Made by a program: the position numbers and the translations under genes
Source: Bacteroidales bacterium
GTDB lineage: Bacteria; Bacteroidota; Bacteroidia; Bacteroidales; FEN-979
NCBI GenBank assembly: GCA_017882335.1
Contig: JADGPR010000003.1
Location: 1 to 64,000 of the forward strand
DNA length: 64,000 nt
Direction: 5' to 3'
In this document: in pieces, positions 8,343 to 17,476 of the stretch
How positions within the stretch are numbered: the first letter of the stretch is position 1
Layout of the letters: the number at the start of each line of letters is the position of its first letter
The notes under the pieces: generated by a model
Told to the model about the DNA's origin: nothing
Seen by the model: only the letters and a program-made list of their open reading frames with translations
The model's database searches: none

Positions 8343-9248
8343 GTGATAACACCACCTTACCTCACAAAAGACGACAAGATCGGCATTATTGCTCCGGCAC
8401 GATGCATCAACTTTGATGAAGTGCATCCCTGCCTCCGGGTTTTTCAGAAATGGGGATTGGAGGTAGTGCTCGGCACGAATATCTTCCGGAAATGCAACCA
8501 GTTTGCCGGGAAGGATGAATTACGGCTGGCCGACCTTCAGCAAATGCTCGATGATGATTCGATCCGTGCATTGATTTGCGCCCGGGGAGGGTACGGTACG
8601 GTGAGGATCATTGATCAGATCGATTTTAAGGCATTCCGGAAAAATCCGAAATGGATCGTGGGCTACAGCGATGTCACGGTATTGCATTCGCATATACACC
8701 GTCACCTGGGCATTGAAACACTTCATGCCGTTATGCCGATCAACATCACTTCTGACGACACGTCCAACGATGCACAGGATACCTTGAAAAATGCGCTGTT
8801 CGGAAAGATCAGAAGTTATTCCTATCCAACTACTCCCATGGCCAGGACCGGCGAATCGGAAGGCGTACTGACGGGCGGTAACCTTTCCATTCTATATTCA
8901 CTGATGGGTTCTGTTTCGGAAATCGATACTACCGATAAAATCCTTTTCCTGGAAGATGTAGATGAATACCTTTACCACATCGACCGGATGATGATGAACC
9001 TGAAGCGTGCGGGAAAACTCAGCAAACTTAAAGGATTGATTATTGGCGGCATGGACCGGATGAACGACAATACGGTTCCTTACGGTAGAACGGCCAATGA
9101 AATAATTGCAGCGGCCGTGGCTGAATTTAATTACCCTGTCTGTTTCGATTTCCCATCAGGCCATGGAGAGAACAATCTTGCATTGATACTTGGGAGAAAA
9201 GTTAAACTTAACGTGGGAGTTGAAGTTGAATTGGTTTTCAGCAAATAA
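8343..9248 (+). CDS. ldcA: LD-carboxypeptidase (peptidase S66)
   Basis: This 301-aa S66 family serine peptidase removes the terminal D-Ala from tetrapeptide stems during cytoplasmic murein recycling. The nucleophile Ser lies in GYSDVT near residue 107. The Glu of the triad is in FLEDVDEY near 200, and the His is in FPSGHGENN near 275. The N terminus (ITPPYL...GIIAPA) is the typical family start and forces a GTG start codon at 8343. There is no signal peptide, as expected. An MccF-like immunity function is less likely because no microcin genes are near. Confidence 0.9.
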   Translation: MITPPYLTKDDKIGIIAPARCINFDEVHPCLRVFQKWGLEVVLGTNIFRKCNQFAGKDELRLADLQQMLDDDSIRALICARGGYGTVRIIDQIDFKAFRKNPKWIVGYSDVTVLHSHIHRHLGIETLHAVMPINITSDDTSNDAQDTLKNALFGKIRSYSYPTTPMARTGESEGVLTGGNLSILYSLMGSVSEIDTTDKILFLEDVDEYLYHIDRMMMNLKRAGKLSKLKGLIIGGMDRMNDNTVPYGRTANEIIAAAVAEFNYPVCFDFPSGHGENNLALILGRKVKLNVGVEVELVFSK

Positions 9249-9329
9249 GTGGTGAATTGGTGAACTGGTGAATTGGTGAGTTAAGGTTTAATTTCTCATT
9301 TTTACTCACCAATTCACCAGTTCACCACG
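9247..9329. repeat. Inverted repeat built of TGGTGAATTGG words
   Basis: The left arm repeats TGGTGAATTGGTGAACTGG, and the right arm carries the complement CACCAATTCACCAGTTCACCAC, with an AT-rich centre of about 25 bases. The transcript would form a long imperfect hairpin right after ldcA. A similar arrangement with related words lies at 53947-54035. Confidence 0.75.
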
Positions 9330-9365
9330 TAAAAAGTACAAACATTTCCCTTTTATACTAAACTT

Positions 9366-9731
9366 ATGGCAGAACACAATGAATTCGGGAAGAAGGGCGA
9401 GGATATTGCCGCTGATTACCTGCAAAAGAAAGGATACAAGATCCTTGAAAGGAACTGGGTTTCGGGGAAAAACGAGATCGATATTATTGCCCGCGAAGGG
9501 AAATACATTATTGTGATCGAAGTGAAAACCCGTCATTCAAATTATGCCGGGGAACCCGAAATAGCCGTCACCCGCGATAAGCAGAAATCACTCATCCGGG
9601 CTGCGAATTCCTATGTCCGGAAGATGAACATGGACGAGGAAGTCAGGTTTGACATCATTTCCATTCTCGTTGTCAAAGGAAAAGAGCAGATCAACCACAT
9701 CGAGGATGCTTTTTACCCAACACTTTTTTAA
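9366..9731 (+). CDS. yraN: YraN/UPF0102 family protein
   Basis: This 121-aa protein of the UPF0102 family has a compact PD-(D/E)XK-like core: EIDIIAREG with Asp near residue 39, and IVIEVKTRH with Glu and Lys near 51-53. Family members are conserved beside RNase H or DNA-repair genes. The function is unproven; Holliday junction or DNA-processing roles have been proposed for relatives. Here it converges on the RNase H gene, separated by a strong G/C palindrome. Confidence 0.92.
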   Translation: MAEHNEFGKKGEDIAADYLQKKGYKILERNWVSGKNEIDIIAREGKYIIVIEVKTRHSNYAGEPEIAVTRDKQKSLIRAANSYVRKMNMDEEVRFDIISILVVKGKEQINHIEDAFYPTLF

Positions 9732-9739
9732 AGCCAATG

Positions 9740-9795
9740 AACCCATCCCCCGTCCCCTTCCCTTCTTGAAGGGAAGGGGTGCAGGGGTTGGGTTT
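9740..9795. repeat. G/C palindrome between convergent yraN and rnhA
   Basis: CCCCTTCCCTTC pairs with GAAGGGAAGGGG around a tiny loop, and outer arms AACCC...GGGTT extend the stem. It can act as a two-way terminator for the converging genes. Related purine/pyrimidine palindromes lie at 18229-18280 and 41466-41512. Confidence 0.8.
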
Positions 9796-9806
9796 CTCTA
9801 GCAGCA

Positions 9807-10439
9807 CTATTTCCTCCCGAAATCCGCAGGAATTTCTCCCCAATAGGCAGTTTCCCATTTCAGGATGGGGTTTTTCCAGGGATTGGTCATTATCCAGTCG
9901 ATTGCCCGGTCAACAAGGATAAAAAGCTGTTCGTTTTTCGCTGTTCGATTCAGGTTCGTCTTGATCCGTTTGGCTTTTACCCAGGCGATGGCAGTTCTGG
10001 AGTCCGAATAGACGGGCCAGTCGGAATCAATTTTTGTAAGAAGTGCCAGTGCATGAACGATGGCAAGGAATTCTCCGATGTTCACAGTTCCTTCCGGGAA
10101 TGGCCCCTGCCGGAAAAATTCTGCCCCCGACCGGGTATCGACACCACGGTACTCGAGGATGCCGGGATTGCCCTTGCAGGCTGCATCCACGGATAAGCTG
10201 TCAAGAATAGGCGTTCCGATCAGGGGATTGGAACAAACAATTTTCTTCGGTGCATTCAGGTCTTTCTTCAGGTACTTTTCAAAATCATCATGATATGCGG
10301 CTTCTGCCAGCTCACGGGTGGCAAAACCTTTGTATTTTGCACCCTCAACACCGTCCACCTGTGACTTGCAATGATTCCAATCCGCATATATTCCGGGTTT
10401 CCGCCCGCTCCAGACGACGTAAAATTTGTTTTTGGGCAT
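9807..10439 (-). CDS. rnhA: Ribonuclease H with viroplasmin-type N-terminal domain
   Basis: This 210-aa RNase HI cleaves the RNA strand of RNA:DNA hybrids. The N-terminal ~50 residues (FYVVWSGRKPGIY...GFATRELAEAAY) form the caulimovirus viroplasmin/RNase H1 hybrid-binding domain. The catalytic domain follows, with Asp in SVDAACKGNPG near 83, Glu in GEFLAIVHAL near 124 and Asp in VYSDSRTAIAWVK near 143. Length and domain order match the eukaryote-like bacterial RNases H common in Bacteroidota. It appears monocistronic and is convergent with yraN. Confidence 0.93.
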   Translation of the reverse strand: MPKNKFYVVWSGRKPGIYADWNHCKSQVDGVEGAKYKGFATRELAEAAYHDDFEKYLKKDLNAPKKIVCSNPLIGTPILDSLSVDAACKGNPGILEYRGVDTRSGAEFFRQGPFPEGTVNIGEFLAIVHALALLTKIDSDWPVYSDSRTAIAWVKAKRIKTNLNRTAKNEQLFILVDRAIDWIMTNPWKNPILKWETAYWGEIPADFGRK

Positions 10440-10474
10440 GATGGGTTGCTTAATTATTGGAGCGAAATTACGGA

Positions 10475-10547
10475 ATTTCGCTATTCGCTCACGCGCTAAG
10501 TGTCACGATTCCCTTGTCACGCGTCACGCGTTACGTGTCACGATTTC
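10475..10547. repeat. Degenerate word repeats upstream of the flippase
   Basis: Variants of TTCGCTATTCGCTCACGCG and of GTCACGCGTCACGCGTTACG run up to the promoter box of the following gene. The word family is the same as at 8280-8310. Confidence 0.65.
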
Positions 10548-10549
10548 AT

Positions 10550-10557
10550 TATCTTTG
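10550..10557 (+). promoter_or_regulatory. -7 box of the flippase gene, nearly leaderless
   Basis: TATCTTTG ends only 5 bases before the preferred ATG at 10563. A normal start site 4-8 bases downstream of the box would fall on or next to the ATG, so the transcript may be leaderless. Confidence 0.5.
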
Positions 10558-10562
10558 TTCCA

Positions 10563-12062
10563 ATGAATCCCCTCAAACGCCTTGCAGGTCAGACGGCTAT
10601 TTATGGAATTCCTACCATCCTGGGAAGATTTCTACAATATCTATTGGTCATCCTTCTTACCCGTGTATTCACAAAAAGTGAATATGGTGTTATTAGTGTC
10701 TTCTATTCATATGCTTCCTTCCTTATGGTCATCCTCACCTATGGCATGGAAACTACTTTTTTTCGGTTCAGTGAAACGGAAGAAAGAAAAGATCGTGTAT
10801 TCAGCACGGCAATGTTATCGGTTGGTTTGACATCCATTGCATTTCTATTGCTCTCCAATCTGTTTGCTGGTAAATTGGCATCATGGATGGAATATCCCTT
10901 CCATTCTGAATATGTGATCTGGTTTGCATGGATTCTTGGATTGGATGCGCTTGCATCAATTCCTTTTGCCAGGCTCAGGGCACAAAACAAAGCCAAAAGG
11001 TTTGCTTCCATCAAATTTATCAACATTCTGACAAACATAGGTCTCACGTTATTTTTCCTTGTACTTTGCCCTTTTATCGTCAGGCATTATCCTTACGCGC
11101 TGCAGTCTAACTGGCTGTTCAGCCTCGTTTATAGGGGCGATTGGACCATCGAGTATGTATTCATTGCAAACCTGTTTGCAAGTATCCTCACTTTTGTTCT
11201 GCTTTTTCCCCAGGTCATTGGGATGAAGTTTGAATTTCACAAAGTGCTATGGAAGAAAATGCTTCTCTATACCTGGCCTTTGCTTTTCGCAGGGATGGCA
11301 GGCATCGTAAATGAAACCTTTGACCGTCTCTTGCTGAGATACCTTTTACCCCGGAACATTTCCGAAGCGCAGGTCGGGATTTACAGTGCCTGTTACAAGA
11401 TATCCATTCTAATGACCTTGTTTGTCCAGGCATATCGTTTTGCCGCCGAACCTTTCTTTTTTGCACAGGCCAAAGAAAAAGAAGCAAAATTGGTCTATGC
11501 CAGGATAATGGATTTTTTTATTATCACTGTATCCTTAATTTTCCTGCTGACTATGCTTTATCTGGATGATGTTTTCATTTATTTCATCGGTGCGAAATTC
11601 AGGGTTGGAAAGAATGTAATTCCGATCCTTCTATTGGCTAATCTTTTCCTCGGAGTCTATTATAATCTGTCGATCTGGTACAAGCTTACCTCAAAAACCT
11701 TATGGGGCGCCTGGCTATCCTTGATCGGTACCGTGATCACGCTGGTCCTGAATTTCTGGTGGATCCCACTGAGTCCCGATCACCTCATTTATGGTTACCT
11801 GGGATCGGCCTGGGCAACTTTCATCTGCTATGGTGCCATGATGATCCTTTCGTATATGATTGGCCGGAAATATTTCCCGGTGCCCTATAACCTGCTTAAG
11901 TTTTTCGGGTATCTCGGACTTTCTGTCCTGCTTTATACCATCAGTGTTCTTGTGCCCGTTCAATCTGCATTTCTGCGGATCGCTTTTCATACTTTTCTCC
12001 TGTTGGTTTTTGCCGGTGTGGCATGGCGTATCGAAAAGCCAGGACTGGCAAAGGCCTTCTAA
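10563..12062 (+). CDS. Polysaccharide flippase (MOP/Wzx-like)
   Basis: This 499-aa integral membrane protein has roughly 12-14 hydrophobic segments and belongs to the oligosaccharide/polysaccharide (MOP) exporter superfamily. Such proteins move lipid-linked glycans across the inner membrane for O-antigen, capsule or exopolysaccharide assembly. The N terminus (MNPLKRLAGQTAIYGIPTILGRF) is typical of Bacteroidota members. The frame extends upstream to 10500, but that part is translated repeat DNA. The ATG at 10563 fits the family start and the promoter. No glycosyltransferases are adjacent, so the substrate is unknown. It heads a run of same-strand genes with dut. Confidence 0.9.
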   Translation: MNPLKRLAGQTAIYGIPTILGRFLQYLLVILLTRVFTKSEYGVISVFYSYASFLMVILTYGMETTFFRFSETEERKDRVFSTAMLSVGLTSIAFLLLSNLFAGKLASWMEYPFHSEYVIWFAWILGLDALASIPFARLRAQNKAKRFASIKFINILTNIGLTLFFLVLCPFIVRHYPYALQSNWLFSLVYRGDWTIEYVFIANLFASILTFVLLFPQVIGMKFEFHKVLWKKMLLYTWPLLFAGMAGIVNETFDRLLLRYLLPRNISEAQVGIYSACYKISILMTLFVQAYRFAAEPFFFAQAKEKEAKLVYARIMDFFIITVSLIFLLTMLYLDDVFIYFIGAKFRVGKNVIPILLLANLFLGVYYNLSIWYKLTSKTLWGAWLSLIGTVITLVLNFWWIPLSPDHLIYGYLGSAWATFICYGAMMILSYMIGRKYFPVPYNLLKFFGYLGLSVLLYTISVLVPVQSAFLRIAFHTFLLLVFAGVAWRIEKPGLAKAF

Positions 12063-12076
12063 ACCAATATTTTTAT

Positions 12077-12084
12077 TAATTTTG
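12077..12084 (+). promoter_or_regulatory. -7 box of dut
   Basis: TAATTTTG lies 17 bases before the dut ATG, just past the flippase stop codon, and suggests that dut has its own promoter. Confidence 0.4.
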
Positions 12085-12101
12085 CGTTTCATTTCCCAAC
12101 G

Positions 12102-12533
12102 ATGAAGATCAGGATTGTAAACCATTCCAGGCATTCTTTGCCATCTTATGAAACTGTTGCTTCTGCAGGGATGGATCTGCGTGCAAACCTGCCGGAGGAT
12201 GTCCTGCTGAAACCCCTGGAAAGGGCGCTGATATACACAGGGTTGTTCATTGAATTACCGGTTGGTTACGAGGCCCAGGTGAGACCAAGAAGCGGGCTGG
12301 CAATCAAAAAGGGGATCACAGTGCTGAATACGCCCGGAACCATTGATGCCGATTACCGCGGCGAAGTGATGGTGATCCTGGTCAACCTATCGGCTGAGGA
12401 TTATTGGGTTCATGACGGAGACCGGATTGCACAGATGATCATTTCAAAGCATGAAAAGGCAGAATGGGAAGATGTGGCTGAACTGAAAGAAACGAAAAGG
12501 GGTGCCGGAGGATTCGGGCACACCGGTAATTAA
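12102..12533 (+). CDS. dut: dUTP diphosphatase
   Basis: This 143-aa trimeric dUTPase hydrolyses dUTP to dUMP and pyrophosphate, keeping uracil out of DNA and feeding dTMP synthesis. All five family motifs are visible: AGMDLRA near 24, RPRSGLA near 66, the catalytic-Asp region [10 protein letters not shown] near 84, GDRIAQMI near 107, and the Gly-rich [10 protein letters not shown] at the end. Length is standard. It lies upstream of the TPR/DUF4292/EnvC genes, an arrangement familiar from Bacteroidota. Confidence 0.97.
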   Translation: MKIRIVNHSRHSLPSYETVASAGMDLRANLPEDVLLKPLERALIYTGLFIELPVGYEAQVRPRSGLAIKKGITVLNTPGTIDADYRGEVMVILVNLSAEDYWVHDGDRIAQMIISKHEKAEWEDVAELKETKRGAGGFGHTGN

Positions 12534-12560
12534 TTACGAATTACGAATTAGGAATTACGA
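12532..12560. repeat. Short TTACGAATTA word repeat
   Basis: About three copies of ATTACGAATT-type words fill the gap between dut and the TPR lipoprotein gene. The same words recur at 34976-35003 and 46586-46608. Confidence 0.6.
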
Positions 12561-14303
12561 ATGAAAAAAAATATAATCATATTTGTTGGCGTTTTGCTGC
12601 TGGTTTGTTTTTTTCTGGATTCTTGTACGGTAACCAGCCATAAGGGAAATAAAAAGCATAAAACGAATCAGGCAGGTCAACCGAAAGTTGCATCAAACAT
12701 TTCGATGCTTATCGAAGCAAAGAAGAATGAGATCACCGGCAATGTTGAAAAAGCCGAAGAACTTTTCAGACAATACATCGGTAAATACCCGGATGACGCT
12801 ACTGCCTATTTTGAACTGTCGCGGATAGTCGCAAACAAAAAACAGGTCCATGAAGCAGCTGAACTGGCCGGCAAGGCAGCAAAGCTTGTCCCTTCAAACA
12901 CCTGGTACCAGCTTTTTTATGCGGAAGTGCTTCAACTGGATGGCAAGTACAAGGATGCCATATCCGTTTATGAACAGATTACGGAAACAAATCCAGATAA
13001 CCTTGATTATTATTACCAGCTGGCAGCACTTTACCTGTCGACCGAAAAATACCCCGATGCGGTAAAAGTGTATGATAGAATCGAAAATAAAGCCGGCATA
13101 TCGGAGGAGATCAGCCTTCAGAAAGAAAAGATCTACCTTCTTCTGAATGATCTGCCGAAAGCACAGCACGAATTGGAGGCGCTGGTTACCGCCTATCCTG
13201 ACGAGATCCGTTATTTATCGATCCTGGCCGAATTCTTTATGAACAATAAGATGCAGGAAAAAGGCCTGGAGACCTATCATAAGATCCAGCAGACCGATCC
13301 GGGAAATCCTTTTGTGCATATGTCGATGGCTGATTATTACCGGAAGAACGGTGAAAAACAAAAAGCTTTTGAAGAGCTGAAACAGGGGTTTGCAAACCCG
13401 AATCTTGACATCGACTCAAAAGTGAATATTCTTCTTTCCTTTTTCAATGTCAACCAGTTGCCGGATGATTCCAAAGCAATGGTGTTTGAGCTGACCCGGA
13501 TTCTTACCACCGTTCATCCAAACGATCCCAAGGCACACTCGATCTATGGGGATTTTTTGATTCAGGATAAAAAAAGTGAAGAGGCGCGCGAAGAATACCT
13601 GAAAGTCATCGCTCTCGACAGCAGTAAATTTGTTGTTTGGGAAGAAATTCTTCGGATTGATCTTGTCCTTGAAAAATATGACCACCTGGTTGAATACAGC
13701 CAACGTGCCATTGAATTATTTCCCGATCAGCCTGTTCCTTATATGTTTGCCGGTATCGGCAATTACCAGCAGAAAAAATACAGGGATGCTGTTAAGTCCT
13801 TTAACCGCGGGCTGAAACTGGTAGCGGATAATGATCAATTGCTCTCTGAGTTCTATATGTACCTTGGCGACAGCTATCATTCCCTAAAGGATACAAATGA
13901 ATCGGATAAGGCTTACGAGAAATCACTTTCGATCAAAAATGACAATGCCTATGTCCTGAATAATTATGCCTATTACCTGTCGCTTCGCAACCAGGACCTT
14001 GATAAGGCAGAATCCATGTCGAAAAAAGCCGTCACGCTGGAACCGAAAAATTCTTCTTTCCAGGACACCTATGGGTGGGTGCTTTACAAACTTCAGCGGT
14101 ACGATGATGCCAGGACATGGGTTGGCAAAGCACTGGATGATAAAGACGGAGTCAGCGCAGAAGTAATGGAACATTACGGAGATATTCTTTACAAACTGGG
14201 CGATACTGGCCAGGCATTTGAATACTGGCAAAAGGCAAAGACAAAGGGGCCCGGGTCGGTTCTGCTCGATAAAAAAATTGCGGAAAAGAAACTCGATGAA
14301 TAA
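12561..14303 (+). CDS. TPR-repeat outer-membrane lipoprotein
   Basis: This 580-aa protein has a lipoprotein signal ending in FFLDSC (Cys22). The rest is tandem 34-residue TPR helices from about 60 to 570, with many A...Y.P.....Y.A pairs. TPR lipoproteins act as protein-binding scaffolds in the envelope, and the partner here is unknown. The gene lies in a tight run with a DUF4292 lipoprotein (gap 42 bases) and an EnvC-like protein, suggesting a shared envelope or cell-wall function. That role is inference; the TPR and lipoprotein calls are direct. Confidence 0.9.
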   Translation: MKKNIIIFVGVLLLVCFFLDSCTVTSHKGNKKHKTNQAGQPKVASNISMLIEAKKNEITGNVEKAEELFRQYIGKYPDDATAYFELSRIVANKKQVHEAAELAGKAAKLVPSNTWYQLFYAEVLQLDGKYKDAISVYEQITETNPDNLDYYYQLAALYLSTEKYPDAVKVYDRIENKAGISEEISLQKEKIYLLLNDLPKAQHELEALVTAYPDEIRYLSILAEFFMNNKMQEKGLETYHKIQQTDPGNPFVHMSMADYYRKNGEKQKAFEELKQGFANPNLDIDSKVNILLSFFNVNQLPDDSKAMVFELTRILTTVHPNDPKAHSIYGDFLIQDKKSEEAREEYLKVIALDSSKFVVWEEILRIDLVLEKYDHLVEYSQRAIELFPDQPVPYMFAGIGNYQQKKYRDAVKSFNRGLKLVADNDQLLSEFYMYLGDSYHSLKDTNESDKAYEKSLSIKNDNAYVLNNYAYYLSLRNQDLDKAESMSKKAVTLEPKNSSFQDTYGWVLYKLQRYDDARTWVGKALDDKDGVSAEVMEHYGDILYKLGDTGQAFEYWQKAKTKGPGSVLLDKKIAEKKLDE

Positions 14304-14345
14304 TAGGACTTTCTGACATTAAAACTGCATCTATCAATCATTAAA

Positions 14346-15176
14346 ATGAGTAAGATTAAAAATAACGCTTTTATTTTTCCTTTTTCCATTCTTTTAGTGC
14401 TGATCATCCTTGCTTCCTGCAGTTCCCAGCGAAAGATCATAAAAGCCCCGATCAAAGAAGAAGGTGCGGAGTACCTATTCAAAAAGCTTAAGGAACGCGA
14501 ACTTCAATATAACTGGTTAACAGCAAAATTTTCTGCGGAATATACAAACAAAGGACAGACAACTTCCTTAAACGGACAAATCAGGATCCGGAAGGACAGT
14601 GTGATCTGGCTTTCCTTTTCACCGGCATTGGGGATTGAGGTTTTCAGGATGATGTTGACACAGGATTCGGTTAAATTCATTAACCGGATGAACAATACTT
14701 TTTTTGCAGGGGATTACAATTATGTGAATCGTTATCTCCATACCAACATTGATTTCGATATTCTTCAATCTTTCCTTACGGGAAATGACCTCTCGTTTTA
14801 TGAGAACGGAAAATTCAGGGCCGGACTTGAGAATAACTCTTATAAACTAGCGACGGCAGAACGCATGAAACTGAAGAAATTTATCCGGAACAGCCAGGAG
14901 CACCTGAGGGTTCTGATTCAGAACATCTGGATCGATCCGGAGAGTTTCAAGATCACCCGCGCGAATGTGAAAGAGATCCGGGAACCGAACATCAAGTTGG
15001 AAGCCCGGTATTCCTCCTTTGAAAAGATCGGAGACCAGCTTTTCCCGAAGGAAATGTCATTTGATATCTCTGCAGATAATAACCTTTCTGTTACCGTCAG
15101 TTTCAATAAAATCACGATCAATACAGCCCAGGCGTTTCCATTTAAAATACCGCAGAGCTATCACCAGGCAAAGTGA
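14346..15176 (+). CDS. DUF4292 family lipoprotein
   Basis: This 276-aa protein has a lipobox ILASC (Cys25). The mature part is beta-rich, with repeated strand patterns such as IRIRKDSVIWLSFSP and LEARYSSFEKIGDQLFP, as in LolA/LolB-like folds seen in DUF4292 relatives. Its place between the TPR lipoprotein and the EnvC-like protein is the usual Bacteroidota arrangement. A role in lipoprotein or lipid handling at the envelope is plausible by fold analogy only. The function is unknown. Confidence 0.85.
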   Translation: MSKIKNNAFIFPFSILLVLIILASCSSQRKIIKAPIKEEGAEYLFKKLKERELQYNWLTAKFSAEYTNKGQTTSLNGQIRIRKDSVIWLSFSPALGIEVFRMMLTQDSVKFINRMNNTFFAGDYNYVNRYLHTNIDFDILQSFLTGNDLSFYENGKFRAGLENNSYKLATAERMKLKKFIRNSQEHLRVLIQNIWIDPESFKITRANVKEIREPNIKLEARYSSFEKIGDQLFPKEMSFDISADNNLSVTVSFNKITINTAQAFPFKIPQSYHQAK

Positions 15177-15201
15177 ACCTGCGCGGAACAACCGATAACT
15201 C

Positions 15202-16479
15202 ATGATGAAGTTTTCTCATCCATTCCGGCAGATTTTTCCAGGCTTCATCCTGATACTCATACCCGTTATTCTTTTCCGGTTTTTATCCTATTCACAGGAA
15301 TCAAAAGAAAAACTCCAGAAAACAAAAAAGCAGCTGGAGGAAGACATCCGGTACACTTCCAGGCTGCTGGAAGAAACGCATCGGACAAAACAGAATTCAC
15401 TCAACAAAGTAATCCTGCTGAATAAGCAGATCGAGAAACGGCAATCGCTGATCAGCGCTATTTCAGGGGAAGTCGACCAGATTCAGGTACAGATGGAACT
15501 CCAGCACAGGCATATTTCAACGCTTTCTGAGGAGCTAAAAAAGATGAAAAATGAATATGCCCGGATGATCTATTATGCCTATAAGAACCTGAATTCGTAT
15601 AACCGCTTGCTTTTTATCTTTTCTGCAGAGGATTTTAACCAGGCCTACCGCCGGTTGCTTTACTACCAGCAATACAGCGCTTACCGGAGAACGCAGGCGG
15701 AACTGATCCGGGATGCACAGATGACAATCAACCGGAAACAAAAGGAACTCGAAGAAACGAAACAGCAAAAATTAACGCTGGCCCGGTCGGAAGAATCTGA
15801 AAAGGGACAATTGACACATGAAAAGGAAGAAAAAGACAAAACCGTTCAGCAGTTAAGCCAGAAGGAGAAGGAACTGGAATCCACATTACGGGAGAAACAG
15901 AAAACAGCCCAAAAGCTTGAACACGAGATTGAAAAACTCATTACTGCTGAGATCAAAGCTGCTGCCGAAAGAGCAAAGAAAACCGATAACCGCGATGCAA
16001 AAACAAAAATGAAAACGGTCCGCACCGAGATCCTGCTCACCAATGATGAACAGGTTTTATCCAGTTCGTTTGCGTCCAATAAAGGGAAATTGCCATGGCC
16101 TTCGGAACATGGCGTGATCACCGGGAGATTCGGCGAGCACCCGCACCCGGTACTGAAGTATGTGAAAGTGAAAAATAACGGCATCGATATTTCCACCGAA
16201 AAAGGGGCTTCCATCAGGACGGTGTTCAACGGGAAAGTGAGCCGGGTGATGTCGTTTCCCAACCTCAACAATGTCGTGATCATCCGTCATGGGGAGTACC
16301 TTACGGTCTATTCCAACCTGGAAAATGTCAATGTGAAAGATGGACAGACGGTGACGACCAAACAGCTGATCGGGAAGATCCATACGAACCCGGAAGATTC
16401 AAAGACTGACCTTCATTTTGAAATATGGCTGGGAAAAACCACTCAGGATCCGCAGGAGTGGCTTTATGGCGCTAATTAA
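15202..16479 (+). CDS. EnvC-like murein hydrolase activator (degenerate LytM/M23)
   Basis: This 425-aa protein has an N-terminal hydrophobic signal segment (to about residue 31), a long coiled coil (about 32-260) and a C-terminal LytM/M23 domain (about 298-425). The M23 metal-binding set is damaged. The first His is Asn325 (NNGID, with D329 kept), and the His of the YxHL motif is Asn372 (YSNL). Only H405 in LHFE remains. It is therefore probably not a peptidase but an amidase activator acting in the periplasm at division, like E. coli EnvC. The coiled coil would contact an FtsEX-type partner by analogy. It follows the DUF4292 gene by 25 bases and precedes the EamA gene by 6. Confidence 0.92.
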   Translation: MMKFSHPFRQIFPGFILILIPVILFRFLSYSQESKEKLQKTKKQLEEDIRYTSRLLEETHRTKQNSLNKVILLNKQIEKRQSLISAISGEVDQIQVQMELQHRHISTLSEELKKMKNEYARMIYYAYKNLNSYNRLLFIFSAEDFNQAYRRLLYYQQYSAYRRTQAELIRDAQMTINRKQKELEETKQQKLTLARSEESEKGQLTHEKEEKDKTVQQLSQKEKELESTLREKQKTAQKLEHEIEKLITAEIKAAAERAKKTDNRDAKTKMKTVRTEILLTNDEQVLSSSFASNKGKLPWPSEHGVITGRFGEHPHPVLKYVKVKNNGIDISTEKGASIRTVFNGKVSRVMSFPNLNNVVIIRHGEYLTVYSNLENVNVKDGQTVTTKQLIGKIHTNPEDSKTDLHFEIWLGKTTQDPQEWLYGAN

Positions 16480-16485
16480 AACTGC

Positions 16486-17442
16486 ATGTTGAAACACCCC
16501 GGAGAACTTGCCGCATTACTTACTGCTGTGTTCTGGACGATCACGGCCTTGTCTTTTGAGGCTGCAAGCAAAAGGATCGGGTCGATGATCGTCAACCTGT
16601 TGCGGCTGATCGTCGGGTTTGTCTTCCTCAGCATTTTCGCATGGATCTACCGGGGCTATCTTATGCCCATGGATGCATCCGGCCGAACCTGGTTGATTCT
16701 TGTCATTTCCGGCCTGATCGGTTTTACCTTCGGCGACCTCTGCCTGTTTCAGTCGTTCGTTGTCATAGGCGCCCGTATTTCCATGCTCCTGATGGCATTA
16801 GCGCCTCCCATGACCGCCCTGATAAGCTGGATGATCCTGGGCGAAGAAATGACAGGAAAAAGCTGGCTCGGAATGTTCGTCACCATTACGGGAATTGCAC
16901 TGGTAGTGCTCAGAAGGGAAGAGATCCCGAAGAAACCCGAAGGAAGGAGGAAATTCAGGTTTAATTATCCGATCTGGGGCATCCTCCTGGGTCTGGGCGG
17001 AGCCTTCGGACAGGCGCTGGGACTTGTTCTAAGCAAATTCGGGATGCATGATTCCATTTCTGTTGCAGCAGGCCGGATCCACGGTATTGCACAGAGTTAC
17101 GATCCCTTCGCATCGGCACAGATCCGTGTGATTGCAGGGATCGCAGGATTTGCCATCCTGTTTACTATCCTCGGCATGTGGAAGTCCACATACCAGGCGA
17201 TCTCCAACCACAAGGCGGTTGTACAACTCTCACTCGGGGCTTTCTTCGGGCCTTTTCTCGGTGTTTCCTTCTCCCTGCTGGCAGTACAGCTCACCAACAC
17301 GGGGGTTGCCGCCACGATTATGGCCATCGTTCCCGTGCTCATCATCCCGCCCTCCATCTTATTATTTAAAGAAAAAGTAAACCTTAAAGAAGTTTTAGGC
17401 GCCATACTTGCAGTAGGCGGTGTTGCGTTGTTCTTTTTGTAA
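16486..17442 (+). CDS. EamA-family DMT transporter
   Basis: This 318-aa inner-membrane protein has ten predicted helices arranged as two EamA repeats (about 5-145 and 165-318). It shows the drug/metabolite transporter signatures FTFGDLCLFQSF and, near the end, a VPVLIIPPS...LGAILAVGGV segment. The substrate cannot be read from sequence; relatives export amino acids or other metabolites. It starts 6 bases after the EnvC-like gene, so read-through is likely although the functions look unrelated. Confidence 0.9.
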   Translation: MLKHPGELAALLTAVFWTITALSFEAASKRIGSMIVNLLRLIVGFVFLSIFAWIYRGYLMPMDASGRTWLILVISGLIGFTFGDLCLFQSFVVIGARISMLLMALAPPMTALISWMILGEEMTGKSWLGMFVTITGIALVVLRREEIPKKPEGRRKFRFNYPIWGILLGLGGAFGQALGLVLSKFGMHDSISVAAGRIHGIAQSYDPFASAQIRVIAGIAGFAILFTILGMWKSTYQAISNHKAVVQLSLGAFFGPFLGVSFSLLAVQLTNTGVAATIMAIVPVLIIPPSILLFKEKVNLKEVLGAILAVGGVALFFL

Positions 17443-17476
17443 AATTGCTATGACCGTTAATTGAAAACTTTATCCT

